Positions 1 to 9,151 of a stretch of DNA of 64,000 nt are shown here, piece by piece; within the stretch, counting starts at the first letter, position 1; each line of letters begins with the position of its first letter. Source of the stretch: Effusibacillus pohliae DSM 22757. Its GTDB lineage: Bacteria; Bacillota; Bacilli; Tumebacillales; Effusibacillaceae. The notes beneath the pieces were generated by a model. The model did no database searches. It was given only the letters and a program-made list of their open reading frames with translations, and was not told where the DNA came from. The stretch covers positions 1 through 64,000 of the forward strand of contig NZ_AQXL01000123.1 of the NCBI RefSeq assembly GCF_000376225.1, read 5' to 3'. Both the position numbers and the translations under genes were made by a program.

Positions 1-108
1 CGGCATCCGTGCCGGAACGCCGAACGAGGCTGCAGCCAGTGATTCCGGGGTTCCCGCAAAGTACTCGGAATTCACTGCGAAGCTGCACGTCACTTTGCGG
101 AGTATGTT
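1..108. other. rRNA-operon spacer upstream of 5S
   Basis: No protein gene is visible. The first 14 bases form a small hairpin (CGGCA/TGCCG). Positions 41-108 hold copy A of the dispersed repeat described separately. I do not recognise a 23S 3' end here, so this is most likely the spacer between 23S and 5S, with the 23S gene outside the window. Confidence 0.5.
41..104 (+). repeat. Dispersed structured repeat, copy A
   Basis: Copy A aligns without gaps to copy B (47911-47975) and, in reverse orientation, to copy C (42871-42930). Shared core words are ACTCGGA, CTGCGAAG and CGTCACTT. A 9-bp stem pairs 54-62 (CCGCAAAGT) with 92-100 (ACTTTGCGG). The same stem in copy B has different bases that still pair. 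It sits immediately before the 5S gene. Function is unknown; a REP-like or MITE-like element is the simplest reading. Confidence 0.7.
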
Positions 109-225
<117 letters not shown>

Positions 226-235
226 GATATTGGGG

Positions 236-269
236 AACGCTTTAGCCGAAGATGGCTAAAGCGTTTTTT
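236..269 (+). terminator. rRNA operon terminator
   Basis: A 12-bp stem (AACGCTTTAGCC with GGCTAAAGCGTT) with a short loop is followed by a T6 run. It lies 11 bases after the 5S gene, as expected for the end of an rrn operon. Confidence 0.92.
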
Positions 270-396
270 GTATTTTCGGATGTGGATTGTGATCATGGGC
301 TGTGGTATACTTCGTTGAAGGAAAAACTGGCGTCGCCGGAAGCTGCATTCTGTACATACTAAAATCGGGATGTCGCAAACAACTGGGTGATCTTGT

Positions 397-1272
397 GTGA
401 AACGCAATCGGACTCGTGTATCGCCATCCCGTTCATGGGTACGCGATGTCGTGTTCGTCACAATTGGCGCTTTTTTGATCGCGGTTTCCGTCAATTGGGT
501 GTTTGTTCCGAACCAGATTGTAACGGGCGGGCTGACCGGCGTCGGTATTCTGTTGGAGTACTTGTTCGGCCTGCCGATTTCCGTTACAACGCTTTTGTTG
601 AACGTCCCCTTGTTTGTTGCCGGGTGGAGGATGTTGGGCGGACAAGCGTTCGGAGTCAAAACGCTGTATGGTTTTGTCATCTTGGCCGGGATGATTCAGG
701 CCACCCATGATCTCAGAACGGCGCCCCTCACCAACGAGCCGCTATTGGCCTCGATCTACGGTGGGGTGTTACTGGGAGCCGGTCTCGGGGTCGTATTCCG
801 CGGGCGTGCCACGACGGGAGGCACCGATCTGCTGGCCCGTTTGGCGCAGAAGCTGACCGGGATCTCACCGGGCGTATTGCTGCTGATCATCGACGGAGTG
901 ATCATCGCCACGGCCGCTGTCATGTTCAGCCTGGAGCGCATTTTGTATGCGCTGGTCAGCCTGTTTGTCACCGGCAAGACGATCGATTTTATACAGGAAG
1001 GCTTGGCCCGTTCCAAGATGGCTTTTATCATTTCGTCACATAGCGGTGAAATCAAAGAACAAATCTTACATAGACTCGACCGGGGGGTCACCCAGATCGA
1101 AGCAGTGGGCGGCTATACGGGGGAGGAGCGCAGCATTTTGCTCTGTGTCGTCAGCCAATCGGAAGTATCGAACCTGAAAGATCTCGTACGGTCGATCGAT
1201 CCGAACGCGTTTGTGATCGTCGCCGATGCGCATGAAGTGTTGGGAGAAGGGTTCCGCCTTCCCACCATGTAA
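397..1272 (+). CDS. YitT family membrane protein
   Basis: Predicted polytopic membrane protein of 291 residues in the YitT/YvjA/YpjC family (DUF161 plus DUF2179), a typical length. Hydrophobic segments run from about residue 17 ([13 protein letters not shown]) to about residue 205, with the family-typical glycine-rich stretch [11 protein letters not shown] near residue 135. The last 75 residues form a soluble domain with the DUF2179 motif [15 protein letters not shown]. The start is GTG at 397 after a weak GGTGA; no better upstream start exists. Its substrate or role is not established for most family members. It stands alone between the rRNA operon and the transketolase gene. Confidence 0.88.
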   Translation: MKRNRTRVSPSRSWVRDVVFVTIGAFLIAVSVNWVFVPNQIVTGGLTGVGILLEYLFGLPISVTTLLLNVPLFVAGWRMLGGQAFGVKTLYGFVILAGMIQATHDLRTAPLTNEPLLASIYGGVLLGAGLGVVFRGRATTGGTDLLARLAQKLTGISPGVLLLIIDGVIIATAAVMFSLERILYALVSLFVTGKTIDFIQEGLARSKMAFIISSHSGEIKEQILHRLDRGVTQIEAVGGYTGEERSILLCVVSQSEVSNLKDLVRSIDPNAFVIVADAHEVLGEGFRLPTM

Positions 1273-1346
1273 AAATATGCCTTATCGCCCCAGATCAATG
1301 CGTGCGGCATCAGCTAACAGAACATTTTTTGGAGGGAGAGTCATCC

Positions 1347-3350
1347 ATGACAGTGAACTCAGTCGAACAACTGGCGGTTAACACAATCCGCACCCTGTCC
1401 ATCGATGCGGTAGACAAGGCGAACTCCGGCCATCCGGGCATGCCGATGGGAGCAGCGCCGATGGCGTACGTCCTGTGGACCCGGTTTATGCGGCACAATC
1501 CTGCCAATCCGTCCTGGTTCAACCGCGACCGGTTCGTGCTGTCGGCCGGACACGGATCGATGTTGTTGTACAGCCTGCTTCACCTGTGCGGCTATGATGT
1601 GACGATGGACGATCTGAAAAAATTCCGGCAATGGGGCAGCCGCACGCCCGGACATCCGGAGTACGGCCATACCCCCGGCGTCGAAGCGACAACCGGGCCA
1701 CTCGGGCAAGGGATCGCGATGGCGGTCGGGATGGCGATGGCGGAACGCCATATGGCGGCGCTGTATAACCGGCCGGGCCATGAACTGGTCGATCACTACA
1801 CCTATTCGATCTGCGGAGACGGTGACCTGATGGAAGGCGTGTCAGCAGAAGCGGCTTCTTTGGCGGGCCACTTAAAATTGGGCCGGCTGATCGTTTTGTA
1901 CGATTCGAACCAAATTTCGCTGGACGGAGAAACCGATCTGGCATTCACGGAAGATGTAGGCAAAAGGTTTGAAGCGTATGGCTGGCAAGTGTTGCGGGTG
2001 GAAGACGGAAACGACTTGGACGCGATCGAAAAAGCGATTGCGCAAGCAAAAGAGGAGAGCGAGCGTCCGAGCCTGATCGAAATTCGCACGACGATCGGCT
2101 ATGGAAGCCCGAACCGGGCAGGAACCTCTGAGGTGCACGGGGCGCCGCTTGGCGAAGCAGAATCGAAACTGACCAAACAGGCATATAACTGGCCGCATGA
2201 ACCGTTCCATGTGCCGGATGAAGTGCGGGAACTGTTTGCCCAAGTGAAGCAAAAGGGGCAACAGGCGGAAGCTGAATGGAATGAACGATTTGCCCGTTAT
2301 CGACAGGAATTTCCCGATTTGGCCAAACAATTTGAGAGCGCCATGCAGAATCAACTTCCGGCCGGCTGGGATTCACATCTGCCGAAATTCTCGCCTGCCG
2401 ACGGAAAAATCGCAACGCGCGATGCATCCGGCAAAGCGTTGAACGCGATTGCCAAGACAGTTCCTTTCTTCCTGGGTGGATCGGCTGATCTGGCGTCCTC
2501 CAATAAAACGACGTTAAAAGAGGCTGCCGTTTTCAGTGCAAAAGACTACAGCGGCCGAAACATCTGGTTTGGTGTGCGCGAGCATGCGATGGGCGCGATC
2601 CTCAACGGCATGATGCTGCACGGCGGGGTGAAGGTATACGGAGGCACGTTCTTCGTGTTTTCCGATTATTTGCGTCCGGCGATGCGGTTGTCCGCTTTGA
2701 TGAAACTGCCTGTCATCTATGTGCTGACGCACGACAGCATCGCCGTTGGCGAAGATGGTCCGACCCACCAACCGATCGAGCATCTGGCGGCGATCCGGGC
2801 AATTCCCGGCATCACGGTGCTGCGTCCGGCCGACGCAAATGAAACGGTGGCTGCCTATCGCTACGCCGTGGCGGAAAGCGAAGAGCCGGTCGCGATGGTA
2901 TTGTCCCGGCAGGGGTTGCCGGTGCTGGAACAGACAACCGACAACATTTTTGAAAAAGTGGCTCGCGGCGCCTATGTGATTGCAGATGCTCCGTCCGGTC
3001 CGCAAGTGATTCTAATTGCGACCGGCTCCGAAGTCAGCCTGGCGCTGAAAGCCCAACAAGAATTGAATCAAAAAGGCATTGCGACTCGTGTGGTCAGCAT
3101 GCCGAGCTGGGAGTTGTTTGAGAAGCAACCGCAAGCATACAAAGATGAGGTTTTGCCGCCAAATGTGAAAGCCCGTGTAGCGATTGAGATGGGCCATCCG
3201 ATGGGGTGGGAACGCTATGTCGGCGAACAAGGCGCAATCATGGGCATTACGCAATTTGGCGCCTCGGCACCGGGTAACAAAGTGATCGAAGAGTATGGAT
3301 TCACCGTCCAAAATGTGATTGCGACGGTTGAACGAATCCTGAAACCATAG
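1347..3350 (+). CDS. tkt: Transketolase
   Basis: Cytosolic thiamine-diphosphate enzyme that moves two-carbon ketol units between sugar phosphates in the non-oxidative pentose phosphate pathway. The 667-residue length fits the family. Visible landmarks are the substrate histidine in SGHPGMPMG (about residues 27-35), GHG at 68-70, and the ThDP motif starting GDGD at 157 and ending in N188. The pyrimidine-domain glutamate lies in [10 protein letters not shown], and the C-terminal domain ends in [16 protein letters not shown]. An upstream in-frame ATG at 1302 is rejected because GGAGGGAG sits 6 bases before the ATG at 1347. Monocistronic by spacing. Confidence 0.97.
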   Translation: MTVNSVEQLAVNTIRTLSIDAVDKANSGHPGMPMGAAPMAYVLWTRFMRHNPANPSWFNRDRFVLSAGHGSMLLYSLLHLCGYDVTMDDLKKFRQWGSRTPGHPEYGHTPGVEATTGPLGQGIAMAVGMAMAERHMAALYNRPGHELVDHYTYSICGDGDLMEGVSAEAASLAGHLKLGRLIVLYDSNQISLDGETDLAFTEDVGKRFEAYGWQVLRVEDGNDLDAIEKAIAQAKEESERPSLIEIRTTIGYGSPNRAGTSEVHGAPLGEAESKLTKQAYNWPHEPFHVPDEVRELFAQVKQKGQQAEAEWNERFARYRQEFPDLAKQFESAMQNQLPAGWDSHLPKFSPADGKIATRDASGKALNAIAKTVPFFLGGSADLASSNKTTLKEAAVFSAKDYSGRNIWFGVREHAMGAILNGMMLHGGVKVYGGTFFVFSDYLRPAMRLSALMKLPVIYVLTHDSIAVGEDGPTHQPIEHLAAIRAIPGITVLRPADANETVAAYRYAVAESEEPVAMVLSRQGLPVLEQTTDNIFEKVARGAYVIADAPSGPQVILIATGSEVSLALKAQQELNQKGIATRVVSMPSWELFEKQPQAYKDEVLPPNVKARVAIEMGHPMGWERYVGEQGAIMGITQFGASAPGNKVIEEYGFTVQNVIATVERILKP

Positions 3351-3419
3351 CGTCACAAATCTTTCAACCCTTCCGGTTTCGAATTGTGGTAAGATGTCAA
3401 TCGGACAGGAGGGAATCAG

Positions 3420-3803
3420 ATGAAACAGCATGCCACATGGATCGCTATGGCCGTTGTATCGCTTGCCGTGCTGGCCGGATGCGGCGGTAACCAATCGGCG
3501 GCGATTCCCGATCCGACATTTACCAATGAACCGCAAAAGGCGAAAATCGTCGGATCGAACTACAAGTTTGAAGTGACGCAAGGCGAGCTGAAAGCCGGAC
3601 AACCGGTCACACTGACGCTGGAAGACCAATCCGGAGCGCATGGGTTCCTGATCACCAATACAAACATCAATGAAAAACTGAAAAGCGGCGAGCAAAAGAC
3701 GATCACCTGGACGCCGGACAAACCGGGCGACTATCTGGTGGTCTGCTCGGTTCCTTGCGGCTCCGGACACAGCAGCATGCAAGCGAAAATCGTCGTGAAG
3801 TAA
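3420..3803 (+). CDS. Lipoprotein with CuA-like cupredoxin domain
   Basis: Predicted exported lipoprotein of 127 residues. The signal peptide ends in the lipobox LAGC, giving Cys21 as the lipidated residue. The rest is one cupredoxin domain like that of cytochrome oxidase subunit II. The ligand set is complete for a binuclear CuA centre: His74 in SGAHGF and Cys109, Cys113, His117 and Met120 in CSVPCGSGHSSM. There is no transmembrane hairpin, so it is a stand-alone domain tethered outside the membrane. Likely roles are electron transfer to a terminal oxidase or copper handling; no oxidase genes are nearby to decide. Strong RBS AGGAGGGAATCAG precedes ATG. Confidence 0.85.
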   Translation: MKQHATWIAMAVVSLAVLAGCGGNQSAAIPDPTFTNEPQKAKIVGSNYKFEVTQGELKAGQPVTLTLEDQSGAHGFLITNTNINEKLKSGEQKTITWTPDKPGDYLVVCSVPCGSGHSSMQAKIVVK

Positions 3804-3808
3804 ACGGG

Positions 3809-3838
3809 TACCCCCGAATCGGATCGGGGGTATTTTTA
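3809..3838 (+). terminator. Intrinsic terminator after CuA-like lipoprotein
   Basis: TACCCCCGA pairs with TCGGGGGTA over a short loop and is followed by TTTTTATT. It begins 6 bases after the stop codon. Confidence 0.88.
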
Positions 3839-3847
3839 TTAGGTGCC

Positions 3848-4294
3848 TTACTTTTGTGGTTTCAACTGCGCATTTTCTGTCAATTTGCAAAATAGTTTCC
3901 CCACCACACCCGGGAATTTTCGGGCAAGCAAGAGATATAGGCTCGTTTGGAAATTGGGAGTTATTACAGGACGGGTGGACAAAATTTTTCCGGCGAGTTT
4001 GCGACCCACAGATTGGGGATCTGCCATGGCTTGTACGGGAATGCCTAGCGGTGCAGCCGATTTTGTATTGGTTAAGGGTGGATGCATAAGAGTGAAGCAG
4101 ATGCCGTGGCCGCCAAACTCGAGCGACAAACTTCTTGTAAGCGATTCAATCGCTCCTTTGGTCGATGCATAGCCGCTGATTCCCCGAAACCCTGTGATGC
4201 CTACCCCCGAACTTACGTTATGGATAATCCCACTGCCTTGCGCCTTCATGTACAGATTGTCTGTTTCTGCAATTTTGGTTGAGATTTTATTCAT
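3848..4294 (-). pseudogene. Truncated short-chain dehydrogenase (SDR) remnant
   Basis: A 148-residue reading frame matches only the second half of an SDR oxidoreductase. It has the NVSSG strand with catalytic serine near residue 28, YASTK with Tyr42 and Lys46, and the HPPLTNT segment. The N-terminal Rossmann half with the TGxxxGIG cofactor loop is absent; homology starts abruptly around residue 15. Family members are about 250-280 residues long. No RBS precedes the ATG. The region is AT-richer than its neighbours. The upstream edge now carries the argC promoter/operator, so the break lies at or near 4250-4295. It is probably non-functional. Confidence 0.7.
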
Positions 4295-4315
4295 ACATAT
4301 GTATAATCATTCATA
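4278..4315 (+). promoter_or_regulatory. argC promoter with paired ARG boxes
   Basis: Two 18-bp sites resemble the ArgR/AhrC box TNTGAATWWWWATTCANA: 4278-4295 and 4298-4315, with starts 20 bp apart. They lie over a good promoter: -35 TTGAGA at 4279-4284, a 17-bp spacer and -10 TATAAT at 4302-4307. Box 2 matches all but about two consensus positions and box 1 all but about three or four. The carA site (10291-10328) has the same layout. Arginine-dependent repression by ArgR is inferred. Confidence 0.68.
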
Positions 4316-4372
4316 TGGTTCGGTATCGAACCCATTTCAGAACTGGCAAGGTTTCGGGCTGGAGGGAGAAAC

Positions 4373-5410
4373 ATGATCCGCACCGCGGTTGTGGGAGCGT
4401 CCGGGTATACGGGCATTGAGCTATTGCGCCATTTGCATCGTCATCCGCAGGTGGAAATCACATATATGGCCGGGGATTCTTCGGCAGGCAAGCAGATTCA
4501 AGACATCTATCCGCATTTTCAAGGGCTTTACGACCACCGGGTGGAAACGGCCGATCCCGATCAGATCGCAGAACGGGCGGATGTCGCGTTGATCGCGCTT
4601 CCCAGCGGTCACGCTGCCGGGATTGTGCCGTCTCTGATCGGGAAAGGCGTGCGGGTGATCGATCTCGGAGGCGACTTGCGGTTGCCTGCCGAACTGTATG
4701 AGACTTGGTACGGAAAAACACCCGTCCCGGAATCGTTGCAAAACCAGGCTGTGTACGGACTGTCCGAATGGTATCGGGGTGAGATACAAGGCGCCCGGTT
4801 GGTCGCTAATCCGGGATGCTATCCGACAGCCACGCTGCTGGCATTATTGCCGCTTGTGAAGGAGGGCGCGATCGAACTGGATTCGATCATCGTCGACGCC
4901 AAGTCGGGCGTATCGGGAGCGGGACGGACGGCCGCGGTCGGGTCGATTTTTTCGGAGGTCAATGAGAATTTCAAAGCGTACCGGGTGAATCAACATCAGC
5001 ATACGCCGGAGATCGAGCTGCAGTTGTCGCGGGTTGTCGGGGCGCCGGTGCTGATCACTTTCACCCCCCACCTGGTGCCGATGACAAGAGGGATTTTGGC
5101 CACCTGTTATGCGAAAGTGGCCGAAGGGTGGACGCAAGAGCGGCTGTTTGATCTATACCGCAGCACTTATGCAGGGAAGCAGTTCGTTCGAATCCGACCG
5201 GAAGGGAATTATCCGCAGACGAAGGAAGTGAGCGGGTCCAACCTGTGCGACATCGGATTGTCGCTCGATTCTCGAACGGGGCGGCTGACCGTATTGTCCG
5301 CGATCGACAACCTGGTCAAAGGTGCTTCCGGGCAAGCGATTCAAAACCTGAACATCATGATGGGGCTGGAGGAGACAACCGGGTTGGTGTCGGTACCTTT
5401 GTACCCGTAA
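4373..5410 (+). CDS. argC: N-acetyl-gamma-glutamyl-phosphate reductase
   Basis: Third step of arginine synthesis: NADPH-dependent reduction of N-acetylglutamyl-5-phosphate to the semialdehyde. 345 residues, normal for the family. The nucleotide loop GASGYTG is at residues 8-14. The active-site cysteine is Cys149 in NPGCYPT. HQHTPEIE and the downstream TPHLVPMTRGI are typical family blocks. RBS GGAGGGAGAA precedes ATG. It is the first gene of argCJBD, directly downstream of the ARG-box promoter. Confidence 0.97.
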   Translation: MIRTAVVGASGYTGIELLRHLHRHPQVEITYMAGDSSAGKQIQDIYPHFQGLYDHRVETADPDQIAERADVALIALPSGHAAGIVPSLIGKGVRVIDLGGDLRLPAELYETWYGKTPVPESLQNQAVYGLSEWYRGEIQGARLVANPGCYPTATLLALLPLVKEGAIELDSIIVDAKSGVSGAGRTAAVGSIFSEVNENFKAYRVNQHQHTPEIELQLSRVVGAPVLITFTPHLVPMTRGILATCYAKVAEGWTQERLFDLYRSTYAGKQFVRIRPEGNYPQTKEVSGSNLCDIGLSLDSRTGRLTVLSAIDNLVKGASGQAIQNLNIMMGLEETTGLVSVPLYP

Positions 5411-5533
5411 GCAAATTCCCATCGTGCATGAGCCGGGAGCCAGTGCTGGGTCTGGTAGACAGTGACGGGTTCACACAATTTTTTAAAGGGAGAGCGGAGT
5501 CTTTTCCGATTTCTGTGGGGGGAGGGGCACATT

Positions 5534-6769
5534 GTGTTGAAGGCGGCAAGCAAAATCAAGATTCTCGAAAACGGCGGCTTGACATCGCCGAAAGGATACA
5601 GGGCGGCAGGAGTGGCTGCCGGGGTGAAAAACGGCAATCGAACGAAAAAAGATGTAGCAATCTTGGTATCGGACGTGCCGGCGGCGGCGGCCGGGGTGTA
5701 CACGACCAATGCAGTGCAGGCAGCGCCGGTGCTGGTTACCAAGCAATCGCTGGCAAAAAAAGGCCAGCTGCAAGCGGTGGTTGTCAATTCCGGCAACGCG
5801 AATGCGTGTACAGGTGAGCAAGGTCTGCTGGACGCGCAGGCCATGCAAGCCTTGACTGCGGAATCCTTGCACATCGACAAGGAACTGGTGGGAGTCGCAT
5901 CGACCGGCGTGATCGGTGTGTTGTTGCCGATGGACCGGATCGAAGCGGGGATTGCGGAAGCCATGCGCCAGTTGTCCGGGCAGGGCGGCGGTAATTTTGC
6001 AGAAGCGATCATGACCACCGATTTGGTGAAAAAAGAGACGGCCGTGCAGGTGACAATCAATGGTCAACCGGTCACCATCGGCGGAGTGGCGAAAGGGTCC
6101 GGCATGATTCATCCGAATATGGCGACGATGTTGGCGTTTCTTACGACCGATGCGGCAGTTGAGCAGGCGGCGCTGCAAGACCTGCTGCGGCAGGTGACAA
6201 ACCGTACATTCAACCGCATCACAGTCGACGGAGATACTAGCACCAACGATATGGTGCTGGCGCTGGCGAACGGGATGGCCGGGAGCGATACGTTGACTCC
6301 CGCGCATGCGGAATGGCCGATTTTTGCTGAGGCGTTTGAAGCGGTGGCGCTGCATTTGGCAAAGGCGATCGCGCGCGACGGGGAAGGCGCCACCCGCTTG
6401 ATCGTCGCTGAAGTAACCGGGGCCCGTACCGAGCAGGATGCGGAAAAAGTGGCGAAGACGATCGTCGGTTCCAGTCTGGTGAAAACGGCCGTGTTTGGCG
6501 CGGATGCGAATTGGGGACGGCTGATGATGGCGGTCGGGCGTTCCGGGGCGTATGTCGATCCGAGTCGGGTGGGCATCTGGATCGGAGACGTGCAGGTGGC
6601 GGCGAACGGCATGGGGCTTTTGTTCGATGAAGCGGCGGCGACGCGGGAATTGGAAAAAGATCCGGTTGTGTTCAAAGTGAACCTGCAAGTCGGCGAGGCG
6701 GAAGCGACCGCCTACGGCTGCGATCTGACCTACGAATATGTAAAAATCAATGGAAGCTATCGCACGTAA
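5534..6769 (+). CDS. argJ: Bifunctional glutamate N-acetyltransferase / ornithine acetyltransferase
   Basis: Transfers acetyl from N-acetylornithine to glutamate (the recycling route) and in bifunctional forms also uses acetyl-CoA. With the GTG start at 5534 the protein has 411 residues, the usual length. GGGGAGGGG lies 6 bases upstream, and the 24 extra codons from 5462 are unlike the family. The precursor self-cleaves at an Ala-Thr bond; the motif KGSGMIHPNMATML is intact with Thr198 as the nucleophile. The 123-bp gap after argC holds no gene and no convincing terminator, so it is likely co-transcribed. Confidence 0.96.
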   Translation: MLKAASKIKILENGGLTSPKGYRAAGVAAGVKNGNRTKKDVAILVSDVPAAAAGVYTTNAVQAAPVLVTKQSLAKKGQLQAVVVNSGNANACTGEQGLLDAQAMQALTAESLHIDKELVGVASTGVIGVLLPMDRIEAGIAEAMRQLSGQGGGNFAEAIMTTDLVKKETAVQVTINGQPVTIGGVAKGSGMIHPNMATMLAFLTTDAAVEQAALQDLLRQVTNRTFNRITVDGDTSTNDMVLALANGMAGSDTLTPAHAEWPIFAEAFEAVALHLAKAIARDGEGATRLIVAEVTGARTEQDAEKVAKTIVGSSLVKTAVFGADANWGRLMMAVGRSGAYVDPSRVGIWIGDVQVAANGMGLLFDEAAATRELEKDPVVFKVNLQVGEAEATAYGCDLTYEYVKINGSYRT

Positions 6770-6807
6770 GAGACACATGCACCGGTGCAAAAGCGGGAGG
6801 AGACGGA

Positions 6808-7665
6808 ATGACGGAGTGGACAGCGAAGGCATCCGTGTTGATCGAGGCATTGCCCTACATTCAGCGGTTTGCCGGCAAAACGATGGTGATCAAATACGGC
6901 GGTTCCGCGATGGGCGGTCCGTTTGAACAGGTGATTCTCGACATCATTTGGCTGAAGCAGGCGGGGATTCGGCCGGTGGTTGTGCACGGCGGCGGCAAAG
7001 AGATATCCGGGCTCCTCAAGCGTTTGCAGATCGAGTCCCGGTTTGTTGACGGACTGCGCGTTACCGACCCGGAGACGATGCATGTGGTCGAAATGGTGCT
7101 GGGCGGAAGTGTCAACAAACGAATCGCAGCCACCTTCTACAAACACGGCGTGGCGGCCGTCGGGCTGACCGGCGTCGACGGCGGATTGCTGCAAGTGCGG
7201 CAAAAACGGGAAGACCTCGGCCTGGTGGGGGAAGTGATCGGTGTCAACAGCGCCTTCATTGAACAACTGATCGATGCGGGGGTGGTGCCGATCATTGCGC
7301 CGATCGGCGTCGACGATCAGGGAGTCCGTTACAATGTGAATGCGGACTCGGCGGCAGGCGCGATTGCGGGCGCCTTGCAGGCGGAAAAATTGGTCCTGTT
7401 GACCGACGTGCCCGGCATTATGCGCGAAACGCCGGCCGGCAAGGAGATTCTCAACCAGGTGACGCCGCAAGAGATTCAGGCTCTGCTGGCGGAAGGCCAG
7501 ATCACGGGCGGCATGGTGCCGAAGGTAGAGGCCTGTTTGCAGGCGTTGGCGGCGGGAGCGAAGCATGTTCATATTTTGAACGGAGAAGAGCCGCATGCGC
7601 TGCTGCTGGAAGTATTTACCGATCAGGGGATCGGAACGATGGTGATCGGAGGGGAATCCGCATGA
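6808..7665 (+). CDS. argB: Acetylglutamate kinase
   Basis: Phosphorylates N-acetylglutamate, the step usually feedback-inhibited by arginine. 285 residues of the amino-acid kinase fold. Phosphate-binding loops are VIKYGGSAMG (about residues 27-36) and VHGGGKEIS. NADSAAGAIAGAL and TDVPGIM in the second half form the nucleotide site, and MVPKVEAC is near the C-terminus. A longer N-terminus (about 20 residues before the first loop) is the feature associated with arginine-sensitive hexameric enzymes; sensitivity here is inferred. RBS GGGAGGAG; its end overlaps argD in ATGA. Confidence 0.97.
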   Translation: MTEWTAKASVLIEALPYIQRFAGKTMVIKYGGSAMGGPFEQVILDIIWLKQAGIRPVVVHGGGKEISGLLKRLQIESRFVDGLRVTDPETMHVVEMVLGGSVNKRIAATFYKHGVAAVGLTGVDGGLLQVRQKREDLGLVGEVIGVNSAFIEQLIDAGVVPIIAPIGVDDQGVRYNVNADSAAGAIAGALQAEKLVLLTDVPGIMRETPAGKEILNQVTPQEIQALLAEGQITGGMVPKVEACLQALAAGAKHVHILNGEEPHALLLEVFTDQGIGTMVIGGESA

Positions 7666-8870
7666 GCAACACAACAAGCCAAAATCAGGCGCACATCAGC
7701 AATCCTGTCATGCAGACCTACGGCCGTTGGCCGGTGACAATGGTCAAGGGGGAGGGCGTCTGGCTGTATGATGCGGAGGGCAAGCGGTATCTCGATTTTA
7801 CGGCGGGCATTGCGGTGACCGCGCTCGGGCACGCCCATCCGGAGATCGCCCAGGCGATCGCGGAACAGGCCCGGACGCTGCTGCATTGCTCCAACCTGTA
7901 CCACATTCCCGGCCAGATCGAACTGGCGCAAAAATTGACGGAGTTGTCTTGTTGCGACAAGGTCTTTTTCTGCAACTCGGGGGCGGAAGCGATTGAAGGT
8001 TCGATCAAAATGGCCCGCCGCTACGCATATCAGACATACGGCCCGCACAAACACGAGATCATCGCGTTTGAGCATTCCTTCCACGGGCGCACACTGGGAG
8101 CGCTGACCGCCACTTGCCAGGCCAAGTATCAGGAAGGGTTCGGGCCGTTGGTGCCGGGGTTTCACTATGCAAAACCGGGTGATCTCGCGTCGGTGCAATC
8201 GCTTGTCTCTGAGAAGACCTGCGCGATTTTGCTGGAACCGGTGCAGGGGGAAGGCGGCGTACGCCCGTTCGGCCAGGAGTTTTTGGCAGCGATCCGGCAA
8301 TTGTGCGACGAGCACGGCATCCTGCTGATTTTTGATGAAGTGCAGACCGGCGTCGGCCGGACCGGGACATTTTTTGCGTATGAACAGTTGGGAGTGGAAC
8401 CAGATATCATCGCACTGGCCAAAGGATTGGCGAACGGAGTACCGATCGGTGCCGTTCTGGCGAAACAAAAGATCGCCGCTGTGATGGTGCCGGGGACGCA
8501 CGCGAGCACGTTTGGCGGCAACCCGCTGGCGACCGCCGCCGGGCTTGCCACGGTGAACATTTTGCTGCAGCAGGGAATCCTCGCACACGTGCGGGAAACT
8601 GGCCAATACCTGGCGGGAAAATTGCAGACGCTGGCAGACAAACATCCGGTTGCGCAAGAGGTGCGCGGTATGGGATTGCTGGTTGGATTGACGCTCGACC
8701 GCCCGGCTGGAGAGGTAGTGCAGGCGTGTCTGGAAAAAGGGCTGCTGCTGACGGTGGCCGGCGGCAACACGGTTCGCTTCACGCCGCCTTTGGTCGTAAC
8801 GAAGGAACAGATCGACCAGGCAGTCGAGATTCTGGATCAGGTTCTGGCAAAATTGTATCAGCCCGTTTGA
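7662..8870 (+). CDS. argD: Acetylornithine aminotransferase
   Basis: PLP-dependent class III aminotransferase converting N-acetylglutamate semialdehyde to N-acetylornithine. 402 residues. Landmarks are CNSGAEA near residue 105, FHGRT near 141, the PLP aspartate in IFDEVQTGVGRTG (about 223-235) and the Schiff-base lysine Lys254 in ALAKGLANG. It starts inside the argB stop (ATGA), indicating translational coupling. Last gene of argCJBD; a terminator-like hairpin follows at 8959. Ornithine aminotransferase is an alternative only by fold; the operon settles it. Confidence 0.96.
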   Translation: MSNTTSQNQAHISNPVMQTYGRWPVTMVKGEGVWLYDAEGKRYLDFTAGIAVTALGHAHPEIAQAIAEQARTLLHCSNLYHIPGQIELAQKLTELSCCDKVFFCNSGAEAIEGSIKMARRYAYQTYGPHKHEIIAFEHSFHGRTLGALTATCQAKYQEGFGPLVPGFHYAKPGDLASVQSLVSEKTCAILLEPVQGEGGVRPFGQEFLAAIRQLCDEHGILLIFDEVQTGVGRTGTFFAYEQLGVEPDIIALAKGLANGVPIGAVLAKQKIAAVMVPGTHASTFGGNPLATAAGLATVNILLQQGILAHVRETGQYLAGKLQTLADKHPVAQEVRGMGLLVGLTLDRPAGEVVQACLEKGLLLTVAGGNTVRFTPPLVVTKEQIDQAVEILDQVLAKLYQPV

Positions 8871-8958
8871 TCGCAAAAAACCGCTCACATAGCGGATGAC
8901 CAGACAGCGATTGAAGCTTGCGTCCCATGCAGGTGGGCCGCATATATTTTGATACAAA

Positions 8959-8992
8959 AAGCCCACAGTCACTTGGTGACAGTAGGGCTTTT
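8959..8992. terminator. Bidirectional terminator hairpin after argD
   Basis: AAGCCCAC-GTCAC pairs with GTGAC-GGGCTT around a TTG loop, followed by TTTT on the plus strand and preceded by AAAAA, which gives a T run on the minus strand. It lies between the convergent argD and acetyltransferase genes. The span 8871-9151 holds no supported gene. Confidence 0.7.
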
Positions 8993-9122
8993 CCTATGTG
9001 GTCTGATTGCTTGTGGATGTCAAAACGGCGGCGGTGGTGCACCCGGAAACAAAGGGATAAAATTGCCGCGGCCGAATGCGCCGCAATCCAAACATCCCTG
9101 CGTCATCCGCTCCAAGCAACAA

Positions 9123-9147
9123 GGCCGCCCTTCGCAGGCGGCCCATT
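9123..9147 (-). terminator. Hairpin at the end of the acetyltransferase gene
   Basis: GGCCGCC at 9123-9129 pairs with GGCGGCC at 9137-9143. It sits just beyond the stop of the minus-strand acetyltransferase gene. The T tract is stronger on the plus strand (CATTTTC) than on the minus strand, so the efficient direction is uncertain. Confidence 0.5.
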
Positions 9148-9151
9148 TTCT

